From assembly GCF_900089605.1 (NCBI RefSeq), contig NZ_LT594324.1, forward strand, positions 372,001 through 436,000: DNA of 64,000 nt. The letters are read 5' to 3'. The notes under the pieces are model-generated. The model worked only from the letters and a program-made list of their open reading frames with translations, was not told the origin of the DNA and ran no database searches. The DNA is from Micromonospora narathiwatensis (GTDB lineage: Bacteria > Actinomycetota > Actinomycetes > Mycobacteriales > Micromonosporaceae). Both the position numbers and the translations under genes were made by a program. This document shows positions 28,681 through 38,692 of this stretch, one piece after another (the first letter of the stretch is position 1; every line of letters starts with the position of its first letter).

Positions 28681-29654
28681 CCGTCGCGTTGTTCACCCTC
28701 GGCGGCACGATCGCCATGGCCGGGAGCGCCGGTCAGGGCGTGGTCAACCGGCTCACCGGGGCCCAGCTCACCGCCGCCGTACCGGGGCTCGCCGACGTTC
28801 CGCTCGACGTCCACGACGTGCGGGCGGTGCCGAGCGCCGCGCTGACGTACCGGCAGGTTCTGGACCTGGTCGACACGGCGGGCGCGGCGGTGGCCGCCGG
28901 GGCGACCGGCGCGGTGGTCACCCAGGGCACCGACAGCCTGGAGGAGACGGCGTTCCTGGCCGACCTGGTCTGGCCGTATTCGGCGCCGCTGGTGGTCACC
29001 GGCGCGATGCGCAACCCGACCCTCGCCGGCCCGGACGGCCCGGCGAACCTGCTCGCCGCCGCCCGGGTCGCCGCCGCGCCGGCCGCGCGCGACCTCGGCG
29101 TGCTGGTCGCGTTCAACGACGAGATCCACGCCGCGCGGCACGTCCGCAAGACCCACAGCACCAGTACGGCCACCTTCGCCTCGCCCAACGCCGGCCCGCT
29201 CGGCCACGTCATCGAGGGGGAGGTACGCCTGCTCACCCGGCCGCCCCGACGCGCCCCGCTGCCGCCGGTGGACGCCGGCCGGCTCGCCGCAACCCGGGTG
29301 GCGCTGCACACGGTCACCCTCGACGACGACGTGGCGCTGCTCGACGGGCTCGCCCGCGACCTGGACGGGCTGGTGGTGGCCGGTTTCGGGGTGGGGCACG
29401 TGCCGCCGGACTTCGCCCCGGCGCTCGGCGCGCTGGCGGAACGGATGCCGGTGGTGCTCGCCTCGCGGACCGGCGCCGGGTCGGTGCTGCGGCGCACGTA
29501 CGGGGCGGTCGGCTCGGAGACCGACCTGCTCCGGCGCGGGCTGGTCGGTGGCGGGCTGCTCGACCCGTACAAGGCCAAGGTGCTGCTCCGACTCCTGCTG
29601 GCCGGCCGCGCGGACCGCGCCGCGGTCGCCGACGCCTTCGCCCGGCACGGGTAG
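28677..29654 (+). CDS. Asparaginase family protein (type II-like)
   Basis: Hydrolyses asparagine to aspartate and ammonia, 325 aa. The first catalytic Thr is in TLGGTIAM near residue 11 and the second triad is in VTQGTDSLEETA near 80-91, with a Lys in VRKTHSTSTATFASP. No signal peptide is present, so it is probably cytoplasmic. The GTG at 28677 overlaps the stop of the truncated methyltransferase and has GGTGGAGG upstream, which now lies inside that remnant. Confidence 0.92.
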   Translation: MTVALFTLGGTIAMAGSAGQGVVNRLTGAQLTAAVPGLADVPLDVHDVRAVPSAALTYRQVLDLVDTAGAAVAAGATGAVVTQGTDSLEETAFLADLVWPYSAPLVVTGAMRNPTLAGPDGPANLLAAARVAAAPAARDLGVLVAFNDEIHAARHVRKTHSTSTATFASPNAGPLGHVIEGEVRLLTRPPRRAPLPPVDAGRLAATRVALHTVTLDDDVALLDGLARDLDGLVVAGFGVGHVPPDFAPALGALAERMPVVLASRTGAGSVLRRTYGAVGSETDLLRRGLVGGGLLDPYKAKVLLRLLLAGRADRAAVADAFARHG

Positions 29655-29721
29655 CCCGGCCCAGGCGTTGAAGCCCGGTACGGGCGGGTGGGTGTCCGCG
29701 CGATCTCCGTAGACTCGCCGG

Positions 29722-29964
29722 GTGAGCGGAGAGCGACGACCTCTGGCGGGGCGGCCGTTGACCGAGCCGCACCCGTCCCGGCTCTCGCCCGAGCACCCGC
29801 ACCGGGAGCGGATTCTGACCGCCCACGCGGCGGCGCTGGCCGCCGGGGAGGCCGGCTACCTCGACCCGGAGACCGCGCTGTTCGTCCTCACCGCCGGGTT
29901 CCTCGCCCGGCGTGGCACCTGCTGCGGGCGAGGCTGCCGGCACTGTCCGTACGTGGACGATTGA
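29722..29964 (+). CDS. DUF5522 family small Cys-rich protein
   Basis: 80-aa protein ending in the family motif RGTCCGRGCRHCPYVDD, whose four Cys and one His could hold a metal. Its middle reads HRERILTAHAAALAAGEAGYLDPET. A TAGACT hexamer (29710-29715) lies exactly 6 nt before the GTG start and no Shine-Dalgarno site is seen, so the mRNA is probably leaderless. Function unknown. Confidence 0.85.
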   Translation: MSGERRPLAGRPLTEPHPSRLSPEHPHRERILTAHAAALAAGEAGYLDPETALFVLTAGFLARRGTCCGRGCRHCPYVDD

Positions 29965-30048
29965 CGACTTCCCTCGCACGCGGGCACCCCGTTACGGTGT
30001 CCGACGGACATCCGGCGGGTTCCCGTCGACGATCGCGGAGGTCTCCAC

Positions 30049-30597
30049 GTGCACGCCCGGATCTGGCTCGCCGCTTCGGCCGTACTGCTGACCGCCGGCT
30101 GCACCGCGGACGCCACCCCGGTGGCGTTGCCGGCGGCGGCGCCGAAGCGGGTCGAGGTGGCCGCCGCCTCCTCGGGCGGCGCCTGCCGGCTGCTCGACTT
30201 CGGGGTGATCGCCAAGCACACCGGGGCCCGGTTCGACGTGGCCGCCGCCGTGGAGCGGGGCGACACGCACACCTGCGTGCTCCGCGCCGAGGCCGCCCTG
30301 CTGCCGGAGCTGACCCTCAGCGTCACCGAGACGTCGATCGACACGTCGGGTTTCACCCAGGACGTGCTGCCCAGGGGCGCCACGAAGGTCAGCAAGCTGG
30401 GGAAGATCGCCTACCAGCATCACCTGCCGAAGGCCGGCAAGGTCGGCCCGGTGGCCGAGGTGGGCTGGCTCGCCACCGAGGGGCGGCTGGCCACCCTGCG
30501 CTGGACCTGCCCCAACGGCAGCGACGTGGGGGAGGCCCAGAAGATGGCCGGCAAGCTGGTCAACCTGGCCAAGGCGGTGGACACCCGCCAGCTGTGA
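30049..30597 (+). CDS. Putative secreted lipoprotein
   Basis: 182-aa protein with a short signal sequence ending in LTAGC, a typical lipobox, so the mature protein begins at Cys18 and is lipid-anchored outside the membrane. The mature part has Cys pairs (GACRLLDF and HTCVLR, then RWTCPNG) and a hydrophobic alternating pattern, and resembles small actinobacterial lipoproteins without a known function. The GTG at 30049 has GGAGG upstream. It converges with the DtxR-type gene. Confidence 0.8.
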   Translation: MHARIWLAASAVLLTAGCTADATPVALPAAAPKRVEVAAASSGGACRLLDFGVIAKHTGARFDVAAAVERGDTHTCVLRAEAALLPELTLSVTETSIDTSGFTQDVLPRGATKVSKLGKIAYQHHLPKAGKVGPVAEVGWLATEGRLATLRWTCPNGSDVGEAQKMAGKLVNLAKAVDTRQL

Positions 30598-30676
30598 CCG
30601 GCGGGGCCAGCCTGACCGCTGTGGCCGGCGCGGGGCCAGCCGGACCGGCGGGTCGGCGAACAGCGCTGACCGGAGG

Positions 30677-31369
30677 TCAGCGGGCCGCGACGAACACCCG
30701 GGAGGCCACCTCGCGGGGCAGCCGGACCCGGTCGCCCGAGCGGTCGATGGAGACGCCGTCGCGCTCCTGGGCCACGGTCACCGTCGCACCCGGGTCCACG
30801 CCGGCCGCGTGCAGTTGCCGGAGCACGTCCGCGTCGGTCTGCACGCTCTCGCAGATCCGCCGGACCACGACCGGACCGGTCAGACCGGGGAAGGCGAGGT
30901 TGCGCTCGGTCTCCGTGGACGTGGACTCGGTCTCCGGCTGGCCCGGCTCGCCCAGCTCCTCCAGACCGGGGATCGGGTTGCCGTACGGCGAGCGGGTGGG
31001 GCGGTTGAGCAGGTCGTAGACCCGCTTCTCCACCGCGTCGCTCATCACGTGCTCCCACCGGCAGGCCTCGTCGTGGGCCTCCTCGTAGGGCATCCCGATC
31101 ACGTTGACCAGCAGCAGCTCGGCCAGCCGGTGCTTGCGCATGACCGCAACCGCGGTGCTGCGCCCCAGCGAGGTGAGCGACAGGTGCCGATCGCCCTCGA
31201 CGGTGAGCAGGCCGTCCCGCTCCATCCGGGCGACGGTCTGGCTGACGGTGGGGCCGCTCTGGCGCAGCCGCTCGGCGATCCGGGCACGCAGCGGTGGCAC
31301 CCCCTCCTCCTCCAGCTCGAGGATGGTGCGCAGATACATCTCGGTCGTATCGACCAGGTCATGCTTCAC
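30677..31369 (-). CDS. DtxR/IdeR-family metal-dependent transcriptional regulator
   Basis: Iron- or manganese-responsive repressor, 230 aa. The winged-helix domain (about 1-65) has TTEMYLRTILELEEEG and QSGPTVSQTVARMERDG. The dimerisation and metal domain (about 70-140) has HRLAELLLVNVIGM and CRWEHVMSDAVE, containing the Cys, Glu and His that line the primary metal site in DtxR. A linker rich in Glu and Thr and a C-terminal SH3-like domain (about 150-230) make it DtxR/IdeR-like rather than MntR-like. Which metal it senses cannot be decided. It is divergent from the rhodanese gene. Confidence 0.92.
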   Translation of the reverse strand: MKHDLVDTTEMYLRTILELEEEGVPPLRARIAERLRQSGPTVSQTVARMERDGLLTVEGDRHLSLTSLGRSTAVAVMRKHRLAELLLVNVIGMPYEEAHDEACRWEHVMSDAVEKRVYDLLNRPTRSPYGNPIPGLEELGEPGQPETESTSTETERNLAFPGLTGPVVVRRICESVQTDADVLRQLHAAGVDPGATVTVAQERDGVSIDRSGDRVRLPREVASRVFVAAR

Positions 31370-31466
31370 GTCATGGCCTCCCGGTCGTCGATGCTACCCC
31401 GGACCACCGACACCCGGCCGCCGCCGAAGCGCGGGGTCGCTGCCCGGATGGTGTTGACTGGACCGC

Positions 31467-32324
31467 ATGTCCGGAACCGCAGACCTGCTGGTCGAGCCCG
31501 ACCGGCTCGCCGCCGAACTCGACCGCGCCGACCCGCCCACCCTGCTCGACGTCCGCTGGCGGCTCGCCGGCCCGCCCGGCCGGGACGACTACACCGCCGG
31601 CCACCTGCCCGGCGCCGTCTTCGTCGACCTGGACACCGAGCTCTGCGGCCGACCGGGCGCCGCCGGCCGGCACCCGCTGCCCGACCCCGCCGCGCTCCAG
31701 GCCGCGCTGCGTGCCGCCGGGGTCCGCGCCGGTCACCCCGTCGTGGTGTACGACGGCGGCGACGGCATGTCCGCCGCCCGAGCCTGGTGGACGCTGCGCT
31801 GGGCCGGCCACCGGGCGGTCCGGGTGCTGCACGGCGGCTTCCCCGCCTGGGTCGCCGCCGGACTGCCGGTCTCCACCGCGGCACCCGCCCCGACGCCCGG
31901 CGACGTGATCGTCACGCCGGGTGAGCTGCCGGTGCTCGACACGGGGGAGGCCGCCCGGCTGGCCGCCGCCGACGCCGGGGTGCTGCTCGACGTGCGGGCC
32001 GCCCCGCGCTACCGGGGCGAGACCGAGCCGATCGACCCGGTCGCCGGGCACGTGCCGGGCGCGGTCAACCTGCCCGCGCCGGAGTACGTCACCGACGGCC
32101 GGTTCCCCGCCGCCGAGGCGCTGCGTCAGCGGTTCGCCGACGCCGGGGTCGCCTCGGGCGCGCCGGTCGGGGCGTACTGCGGCTCCGGGGTGACCGCCGC
32201 GCAGGCGGTCCTGGCGCTGCACCTCGCCGGCCGCCCGGATGCCGCCCTGTACGTCGGCTCGTGGAGCAACTGGGTGGCCGACCCGGACCGTCCGGTCGCC
32301 ACCGGTGGGACACCCGGCCACTGA
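31467..32324 (+). CDS. Sulfurtransferase with two rhodanese domains
   Basis: Thiosulfate or 3-mercaptopyruvate sulfurtransferase, 285 aa. It has an inactive N-terminal rhodanese domain (about 5-140) and a C-terminal one with the persulfide-forming Cys in the loop YCGSGVTA near residue 236. The loop CGSGVT favours a 3-mercaptopyruvate type over a CRKGVT thiosulfate type. The ATG at 31467 follows a TTGACT hexamer by 7 nt, so the transcript may have almost no leader. Confidence 0.93.
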   Translation: MSGTADLLVEPDRLAAELDRADPPTLLDVRWRLAGPPGRDDYTAGHLPGAVFVDLDTELCGRPGAAGRHPLPDPAALQAALRAAGVRAGHPVVVYDGGDGMSAARAWWTLRWAGHRAVRVLHGGFPAWVAAGLPVSTAAPAPTPGDVIVTPGELPVLDTGEAARLAAADAGVLLDVRAAPRYRGETEPIDPVAGHVPGAVNLPAPEYVTDGRFPAAEALRQRFADAGVASGAPVGAYCGSGVTAAQAVLALHLAGRPDAALYVGSWSNWVADPDRPVATGGTPGH

Positions 32325-32372
32325 ACACCGCGGGGAACAGGCGTGCCCAGGACCACGTGCGACGATGACCCC

Positions 32373-33554
32373 ATGGCCGACGACACGGTGGTGGTGTGGG
32401 ACGAGGGCCTGCTCGCCTACGACATGGGTGACCATCCGCTCGACCCGGTCCGGGTCGAGCTGACCATGGCGCTCGCCCGCGAACTCGGCGTGCTCGACCG
32501 GCCCGGGGTCCGGCTGGTCAAGCCGGAGCCGGCCGACGACGAGCTGCTGACCCGGGTGCACGACCCGCGCTACCTGGACGCGGTGCGGGCCGCGCCCCGG
32601 GACCCGCTCTTCGCCGGCTTCGGGCTGGGCACCTCGGACAACCCCGTCTTCGACGGCATGCACGAGTCCAGCGCCCTGGTCGCCGGGGCGAGCGTGGCCG
32701 CCGCCGAGGCGGTCTGGCGGGGGGACGCCCGCCGCGCGGTCAACGTGGCCGGCGGGCTGCACCACGCCATGCCGGACCGGGCCGCCGGGTTCTGCGTCTA
32801 CAACGACCCGGCGGTGGCCATCGCCCGCCTGCTCGACCTCGGCGCGGAGCGGATCGCGTACGTGGACGTGGACGTGCACCACGGCGACGGCGTGCAGCAG
32901 ATCTTCTACCACGATCCCCGGGTGCTCACGGTGAGCCTGCACGAGACCCCGCTCGCGCTCTTCCCCGGCACCGGGTTCCCCGACGAGACCGGCGGTCCGG
33001 GCGCGGAGGGCAGCGCGGTCAACCTGCCGCTGCCGCCCGGCGTGGGCGACGCCGGTTGGCAGCGCGCCTTCCACGCCGTCGTACCGTCGGTGCTGCGGGC
33101 GTTCCGGCCCCAACTGCTGGTCACCCAGTGCGGGGCGGACGGCCACCGGCTCGACCCCCTCGCGGACCTGCAACTCTCCGTGGACGGGCAGCGGGCCACC
33201 TACCGGACGCTGCGGGCGCTCGCCGACGAGCTGTGCGACGGCCGCTGGGTGGCCACCGGCGGCGGCGGGTACGCGCTGGTCGAGGTGGTGCCCCGGGCCT
33301 GGACGCACCTGCTCGCCGTGGCCACCGGGGAACCGATCGACCCGGCCACGCTCACCCCGCCCGCCTGGCGGGAACTGGCGGCGAAGCGGCGGCCCGGCCA
33401 CGAGGTGCCGCTGCGGATGACCGACGACGTCGACCCGGCGTACGAGCCGTGGCAGCCCAACGGCGAGCCGGATCCGGTGGGCCGGGCGATCGCGGCCACC
33501 CGCCGGGCCGTCTTCCCACTGCTCGGGCTCGACCCGTACGACCCACGCGACTGA
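32373..33554 (+). CDS. acuC: AcuC-like protein lysine deacetylase (histone deacetylase fold)
   Basis: Zinc deacetylase of the class I histone-deacetylase fold, 393 aa, with GGLHHAMPDRAAGFCVYND, DVDVHHGDGVQ and TGGGGYALVEVVPRAW. In other bacteria AcuC removes acetyl groups from acetyl-CoA synthetase and so reactivates it. Two starts are possible. I prefer the ATG at 32373 (MADDTVVVWDEG), which has a GACGAT hexamer exactly 6 nt upstream like other leaderless genes here; a GTG at 32343 adds ten unlike residues. The next gene, 25 bp downstream, is a predicted protein acetyltransferase, so writer and eraser are adjacent. Confidence 0.9.
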   Translation: MADDTVVVWDEGLLAYDMGDHPLDPVRVELTMALARELGVLDRPGVRLVKPEPADDELLTRVHDPRYLDAVRAAPRDPLFAGFGLGTSDNPVFDGMHESSALVAGASVAAAEAVWRGDARRAVNVAGGLHHAMPDRAAGFCVYNDPAVAIARLLDLGAERIAYVDVDVHHGDGVQQIFYHDPRVLTVSLHETPLALFPGTGFPDETGGPGAEGSAVNLPLPPGVGDAGWQRAFHAVVPSVLRAFRPQLLVTQCGADGHRLDPLADLQLSVDGQRATYRTLRALADELCDGRWVATGGGGYALVEVVPRAWTHLLAVATGEPIDPATLTPPAWRELAAKRRPGHEVPLRMTDDVDPAYEPWQPNGEPDPVGRAIAATRRAVFPLLGLDPYDPRD

Positions 33555-33579
33555 CCGGACGGTAGGGGAGGACCGACCG

Positions 33580-36135
33580 GTGACCACTGTCGAGCAACCG
33601 GTGGACGTGCTGCTCAGCGACGGCACGGCCGTGCAGCTGCGACAGATCCGTCCCGCCGACGCCCCCGAGATCGTGGCGATGCACTCGCGCTTCTCCGAGC
33701 GCACCCGCTACCTGCGCTACTTCTCGCCGTATCCGCGTATCCCGGAACGGGACCTGCGGCGGTTCGTCAACGTCGACCACCGCGACCGGGAGGCGTTCGT
33801 GGTGCTGGCCGGCGACCGGATCGTGGCCGTCGGCCGGTACGAGCGGCTCGGCCCCGGGTCTCCGGAGGCCGAGGTGGCCTTCGTGGTGGAGGACGAGTAC
33901 CAGGGCCGGGGGATCGGCTCGGTGCTGCTGGAACACCTGGCCGACGCGGCCCGCCGGTTCGGCATCGTGCACTTCGTCGCCGAGGTGCTCCCGGCCAACG
34001 GGGCGATGCTGCGGGTCTTCTCCGACTTCGGCTACCAGGTCCAGCGCCAGTACGCCGACGGCGTGGTGCACCTGAGCTTCCCGATCGCACCCACCGACGC
34101 GACGCTGGAGGTGCAGCGTGGCCGGGAGCACCGCACCGAGGCCCGCTCGATCGCCCGGCTGCTCGCCCCGCGCGGCATCGCCGTCTACGGGGCCAGCACC
34201 AGCGGGCAGGGCGTCGGCGCGGCCCTGCTCGGGCACCTGCGCGACGGCGGGTTCACCGGCGCGATCGTGCCGGTGCACCCGAGCGCGGCGACGGTGGCCG
34301 GGCTGCCCGCGTACCCGTCGGCGGCCGACGCCGGGCTCGACGTCGACCTGGCGGTGGTGGCGGTGGCGCCGGAGGCGGTGCCGGAGGTGGTCGCCGACGC
34401 CGCGGCGGCCGGCGCGCACGGCCTGGTGGTGATCTCGGCCGGGTTCGCCGAGGCCGGGCCGGCGGGGGCGGCCGTCCAGCGCGCCCTGGTCCGCGCCGCG
34501 CACCTGGCCGGCATGCGGGTGGTCGGCCCGAACTGCCTCGGCGTCGCCAACACCGACCCGGCGGTACGCCTCAACGCCACCCTCGCCCCGGTGCTGCCCG
34601 CCGCCGGCCGGGTCGGCGTGTTCAGTCAGTCCGGCGCGTTCGGGGTGGCCCTGCTCGCCGAGGCGTCCCGGCGCGGTCTCGGCCTGTCCAGCTTCGTCTC
34701 CGCCGGCAACCGGGCCGACGTCTCCGGCAACGATCTGCTCCAGTACTGGCAGGACGACCCCGGCACCGACGTCATCACGCTCTACCTGGAGACCTTCGGC
34801 AACCCGCGCAAGTTCGCCCGGCTGGCCCGGCGGATCGGCCGGAGCAAGCCGATCGTCGCGCTCGCCTCGCTGGCCCGCCCGCCGGGGCTGGGCGACGGGC
34901 CGGCGCTGGACGCCGCCGCGGTCAGCGCGCTCTTCGCCCAGTCCGGGGTGATCCGGGTGGACACCGTCGCCGAACTGCTCGACGTGGGCGTGCTCCTGGC
35001 CCACCAGCCGCTGCCGGCCGGCCGCCGGGTCGCCGTGGTCGGCAACTCGTCGGCGCTGACCGGGCTGGCCGCCACCGCCTGCGCCGCCCAGGGGCTCACC
35101 GTCGCCGACGGCTACCCGCACGACGTCGGCCCCCGGGCCGGTGCCGTCGAGTACGCCGCCGCGCTCGCCGCCGCCACCGCCGACGAACGGGTGGACGCCG
35201 TGGTGGCCGTCTTCGCGCCGCCGCTGCCCGGCCAGCTCACCGATCCGGAGGCCGACTTCACCGGCGCCCTGCCCGACGCGGCGGCCGTCGGCAAGCCGGT
35301 GGTGGCGACCTTCCTCGCTGGCCGGGTGCCCGCCGGGGTGCCGGCGTACCCGAGCGTGGAGGAGGCGGTACGGGCGCTCGGCCGGGTCGCCACGTACGCC
35401 GACTGGCTGCGCCGCCCGCCCGGCGTGCCGCCCGAGCTGGGCCGGGTGGACCGGGTGGCCGGGCAGGCGGCGCTGCGGGCCGACGGCACGGATCCGGCGG
35501 GGCTGCTGCGCGCGTACGGGATCGACGTGGTGGGCTCGGCGCCGGCGCGCTCGGCCGACGAGGCGGTGGCGGTGGCCGAGCGGCTCGGCTGGCCGGTCGC
35601 CCTCAAGGCCGCCGCCCCCGGGCTGCGGCACCGGCTCGACCTCGGCGCGGTCCGGCTCGACCTCGCCGACCCGGTCACGCTGCGCCGCGCGTACGCCGAG
35701 ATGGCTCCGGTCTTCGGCGCGGACGTCCTGGTCCAGCCGATGGTCCAGCCCGGCGTGGCCTGCGTGGTGGAGCTGGTGGAGGATCCGGCGTTCGGGCCGG
35801 TGGTCGGGTTCGGCCTGGGCGGCGTCGCCACCGAGCTGCTCGGCGACCGGGCCTGGCGGGCGGTGCCGCTCACCGACCGGGACGCCGCCGAGCTGGTCGA
35901 CGAGCCCCGGGCCGCCCCGCTGCTGCGTGGCCACCGGGGTGCCGTGCCGGTGGACCGGGTGGCGCTGGTCGACCTGCTGCTGCGGGTCGGGCGGCTCGCC
36001 GACGAGCAGCCCCGGGTCCGCTCGCTCACCCTCAATCCGGTGCTGGCCCGCCCGGACGGCATCTCGGTGCTGCACGCCACCGTCCGCACCGGCGTCGAGG
36101 CGCCCCGCCCCGACACCGGCCCCCGCCGGCTGTGA
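33580..36135 (+). CDS. Pat-like protein acetyltransferase: GNAT fused to an NDP-forming acyl-CoA synthetase-like region
   Basis: 851-aa protein. A GNAT domain (about 17-170) with EYQGRGIGSVLL binds acetyl-CoA and acetylates lysines. A CoA-binding Rossmann domain follows (about 185-290, IAVYGASTSGQGVGAALL), then succinyl-CoA-ligase-like domains (RVGVFSQSGAFGVALLAEAS) and a C-terminal ATP-grasp region (about 620-840). The segment after KPIVALASLARPPG (about 423-450) lacks the SHTG motif that carries the phospho-His in true acyl-CoA synthetases, so this part is probably regulatory. The GNAT is N-terminal, unlike PatZ of enterobacteria. It follows acuC by 25 bp in one operon. Confidence 0.92.
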   Translation: MTTVEQPVDVLLSDGTAVQLRQIRPADAPEIVAMHSRFSERTRYLRYFSPYPRIPERDLRRFVNVDHRDREAFVVLAGDRIVAVGRYERLGPGSPEAEVAFVVEDEYQGRGIGSVLLEHLADAARRFGIVHFVAEVLPANGAMLRVFSDFGYQVQRQYADGVVHLSFPIAPTDATLEVQRGREHRTEARSIARLLAPRGIAVYGASTSGQGVGAALLGHLRDGGFTGAIVPVHPSAATVAGLPAYPSAADAGLDVDLAVVAVAPEAVPEVVADAAAAGAHGLVVISAGFAEAGPAGAAVQRALVRAAHLAGMRVVGPNCLGVANTDPAVRLNATLAPVLPAAGRVGVFSQSGAFGVALLAEASRRGLGLSSFVSAGNRADVSGNDLLQYWQDDPGTDVITLYLETFGNPRKFARLARRIGRSKPIVALASLARPPGLGDGPALDAAAVSALFAQSGVIRVDTVAELLDVGVLLAHQPLPAGRRVAVVGNSSALTGLAATACAAQGLTVADGYPHDVGPRAGAVEYAAALAAATADERVDAVVAVFAPPLPGQLTDPEADFTGALPDAAAVGKPVVATFLAGRVPAGVPAYPSVEEAVRALGRVATYADWLRRPPGVPPELGRVDRVAGQAALRADGTDPAGLLRAYGIDVVGSAPARSADEAVAVAERLGWPVALKAAAPGLRHRLDLGAVRLDLADPVTLRRAYAEMAPVFGADVLVQPMVQPGVACVVELVEDPAFGPVVGFGLGGVATELLGDRAWRAVPLTDRDAAELVDEPRAAPLLRGHRGAVPVDRVALVDLLLRVGRLADEQPRVRSLTLNPVLARPDGISVLHATVRTGVEAPRPDTGPRRL

Positions 36136-36138
36136 GCC

Positions 36139-36546
36139 TCAGCCGCGGCTGGAGATCTGCTGCACGGTCCAGGCGTTGCCGTCCGGGTCGGTGAAGAAGA
36201 CGAAACCGACGTTGTCCAGCGGGTGTGGCACCGGAAACGGGTTCTGCCCGAGCACCTGGATCTCGCTGACCTCGACGCCCCGCTCGACCAGCTCGGCGCG
36301 GGCCCGCTCGATGTCGGGCACGACGAGCTGAACCCCCTTGAGCGAGCCGGGCGGCATGTCGGGCAGCGGGCCCCGGCCGATCACGATCGAGCAGCCCGAG
36401 CCGGGCGGGGTGAGCTGGACGATCCGTGCGTCGTCGCCGAACCGGGTGTCGTGGTCGACCACGAAGCCGAGCCGCTCGGCGTAGAACTCCTTGGCCCGGT
36501 CCACGTCGGAGACCGGCACCACCACCACTTCCAGGGTCCAGTTCAT
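36139..36546 (-). CDS. VOC (glyoxalase/bleomycin-resistance) superfamily protein
   Basis: 135-aa protein with two beta-alpha-beta-beta-beta units. The first is MNWTLEVVVVPVSDVDRAKE with FYAERLGFVVDHD, and the second ends in VGFVFFTDPDGNAWTVQQ. The FTDPDGN pattern near the end is typical of the superfamily. Members may be dioxygenases, lyases or binding proteins, so no substrate is offered. Its stop lies 4 bp from the stop of the acetyltransferase gene on the other strand. Confidence 0.88.
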   Translation of the reverse strand: MNWTLEVVVVPVSDVDRAKEFYAERLGFVVDHDTRFGDDARIVQLTPPGSGCSIVIGRGPLPDMPPGSLKGVQLVVPDIERARAELVERGVEVSEIQVLGQNPFPVPHPLDNVGFVFFTDPDGNAWTVQQISSRG

Positions 36547-36584
36547 CGTCCCTGCCTAGCGGTCGCGGTGCGGCGATTCAAGCA

Positions 36585-36617
36585 CCGACGGCCCCGGCGA
36601 ACCGCCGGGGCCGTCGG
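36585..36617 (-). terminator. Terminator of the sigma factor gene
   Basis: A perfect 15-bp stem (36585-36599 with 36603-36617) with an AAC loop lies just beyond the stop codon of the minus-strand sigma gene. Confidence 0.85.
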
Positions 36618-36630
36618 GGTGCCGTCCCGC

Positions 36631-37668
<1,038 letters not shown>

Positions 37669-37885
37669 CTCTGTTCTCCCCGTGTCCGTCGTGCCGCGTC
37701 CCGGTTCCGCGCCCTGTGCCGCAGCGGCGCCGGTGAGAACAGCTTGGCGGTCGGGGCGTAAAACGGGAGTGAGGCGATCGGGGAACCGACACCAATCCGC
37801 GCGGAATGCCCGGTGTCGCGGGCCGGATCCGGTTACCGTGCCAGCGGCCGGTCGGGACCGGCGGCACGGGCGATCGGAGGACGCG

Positions 37886-38674
37886 GTGGTCTTCAAGCGG
37901 CTCAGGCAGGCGACGGGGGTGGGCGGACCGGCGGTGGACACGGTGCTGGCCGACTCCGACTGCCGTCCCGGCGGCCACCTGGAGGGCCGCGTCCAGCTGG
38001 TCGGCGGGGACCACCCGGTGGAGGTGACCCAGGTGGCGCTCGGCCTGGTCACCGGGGTCGAGGTGGCGAGCGGCGACTCCGGGTACGAGACCACCCAGCA
38101 GTTCGGCCGGGCGCACGTGACCGGTGCGTTCGGGCTGGACCCGGGGCAGCGGTACGACGTGCCCTTCCGCTTCGAGGTGCCCTGGGAGACCCCGCTGACC
38201 GACCTGTACGGCCAACGCCTGCCGGGCGTGACGATGCGGCTGCGGACCGAGCTGGAGGTGGCCCGCGCGGTCGACCAGAGCGACCTGGACCCGGTGTCGG
38301 TGCACCCGTTGCCGGCCCAGGAGCGGCTGCTGGAGGCGTTGCTGCGGCTGGGCTTCCGGTTCGCCCGGGCCGGCGTCGAGCGTGGGCACCTCTACGGCGT
38401 GCACCAGACGCTGCCGTTCTATCAGGAGATCGAGTTCCTCCCGGCACCGTCGTACGCCCACGCGATCGACCAGTTGGCGGTCACCTTCGTGACCGACCCG
38501 GACCGGATGCGGGTGGTGCTGGAGGTGGACCGGCGGGGCGGCCGGTTCACCGAGGGCGGAGACGCCTTCGGCCGTTTCACCGTCGACCACGCCACCGTGG
38601 ACCGTACGGACTGGGCCGCCCAGCTCGACGCCTGGCTCCGCGAGTCCCTCTCCCGCCGCGGCCTCCTCTCCTGA
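37886..38674 (+). CDS. SpoOM-like sporulation-control family protein
   Basis: 262-aa arrestin-fold-like protein of the SpoOM family. The N-terminal half has [20 protein letters not shown] and [13 protein letters not shown], then [20 protein letters not shown], and the second half has [10 protein letters not shown] and [12 protein letters not shown]. SpoOM proteins affect sporulation in Bacillus by an unclear route. Here a role in differentiation is only inferred. The GTG at 37886 ([14 protein letters not shown]) has CGGAGG upstream. It is divergent from the group 2 sigma gene, which may or may not be functionally linked. Confidence 0.88.
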   Translation: MVFKRLRQATGVGGPAVDTVLADSDCRPGGHLEGRVQLVGGDHPVEVTQVALGLVTGVEVASGDSGYETTQQFGRAHVTGAFGLDPGQRYDVPFRFEVPWETPLTDLYGQRLPGVTMRLRTELEVARAVDQSDLDPVSVHPLPAQERLLEALLRLGFRFARAGVERGHLYGVHQTLPFYQEIEFLPAPSYAHAIDQLAVTFVTDPDRMRVVLEVDRRGGRFTEGGDAFGRFTVDHATVDRTDWAAQLDAWLRESLSRRGLLS

Positions 38675-38692
38675 CTCTCCGCCGGGGCGGGG

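Noticed and set aside
33352..36075. A minus-strand open frame of about 900 codons opposite the acetyltransferase
   Set aside because: Composition is typical of antisense shadow translation (His, Arg, Gly, Asp repeats), and the plus strand has a full domain architecture.
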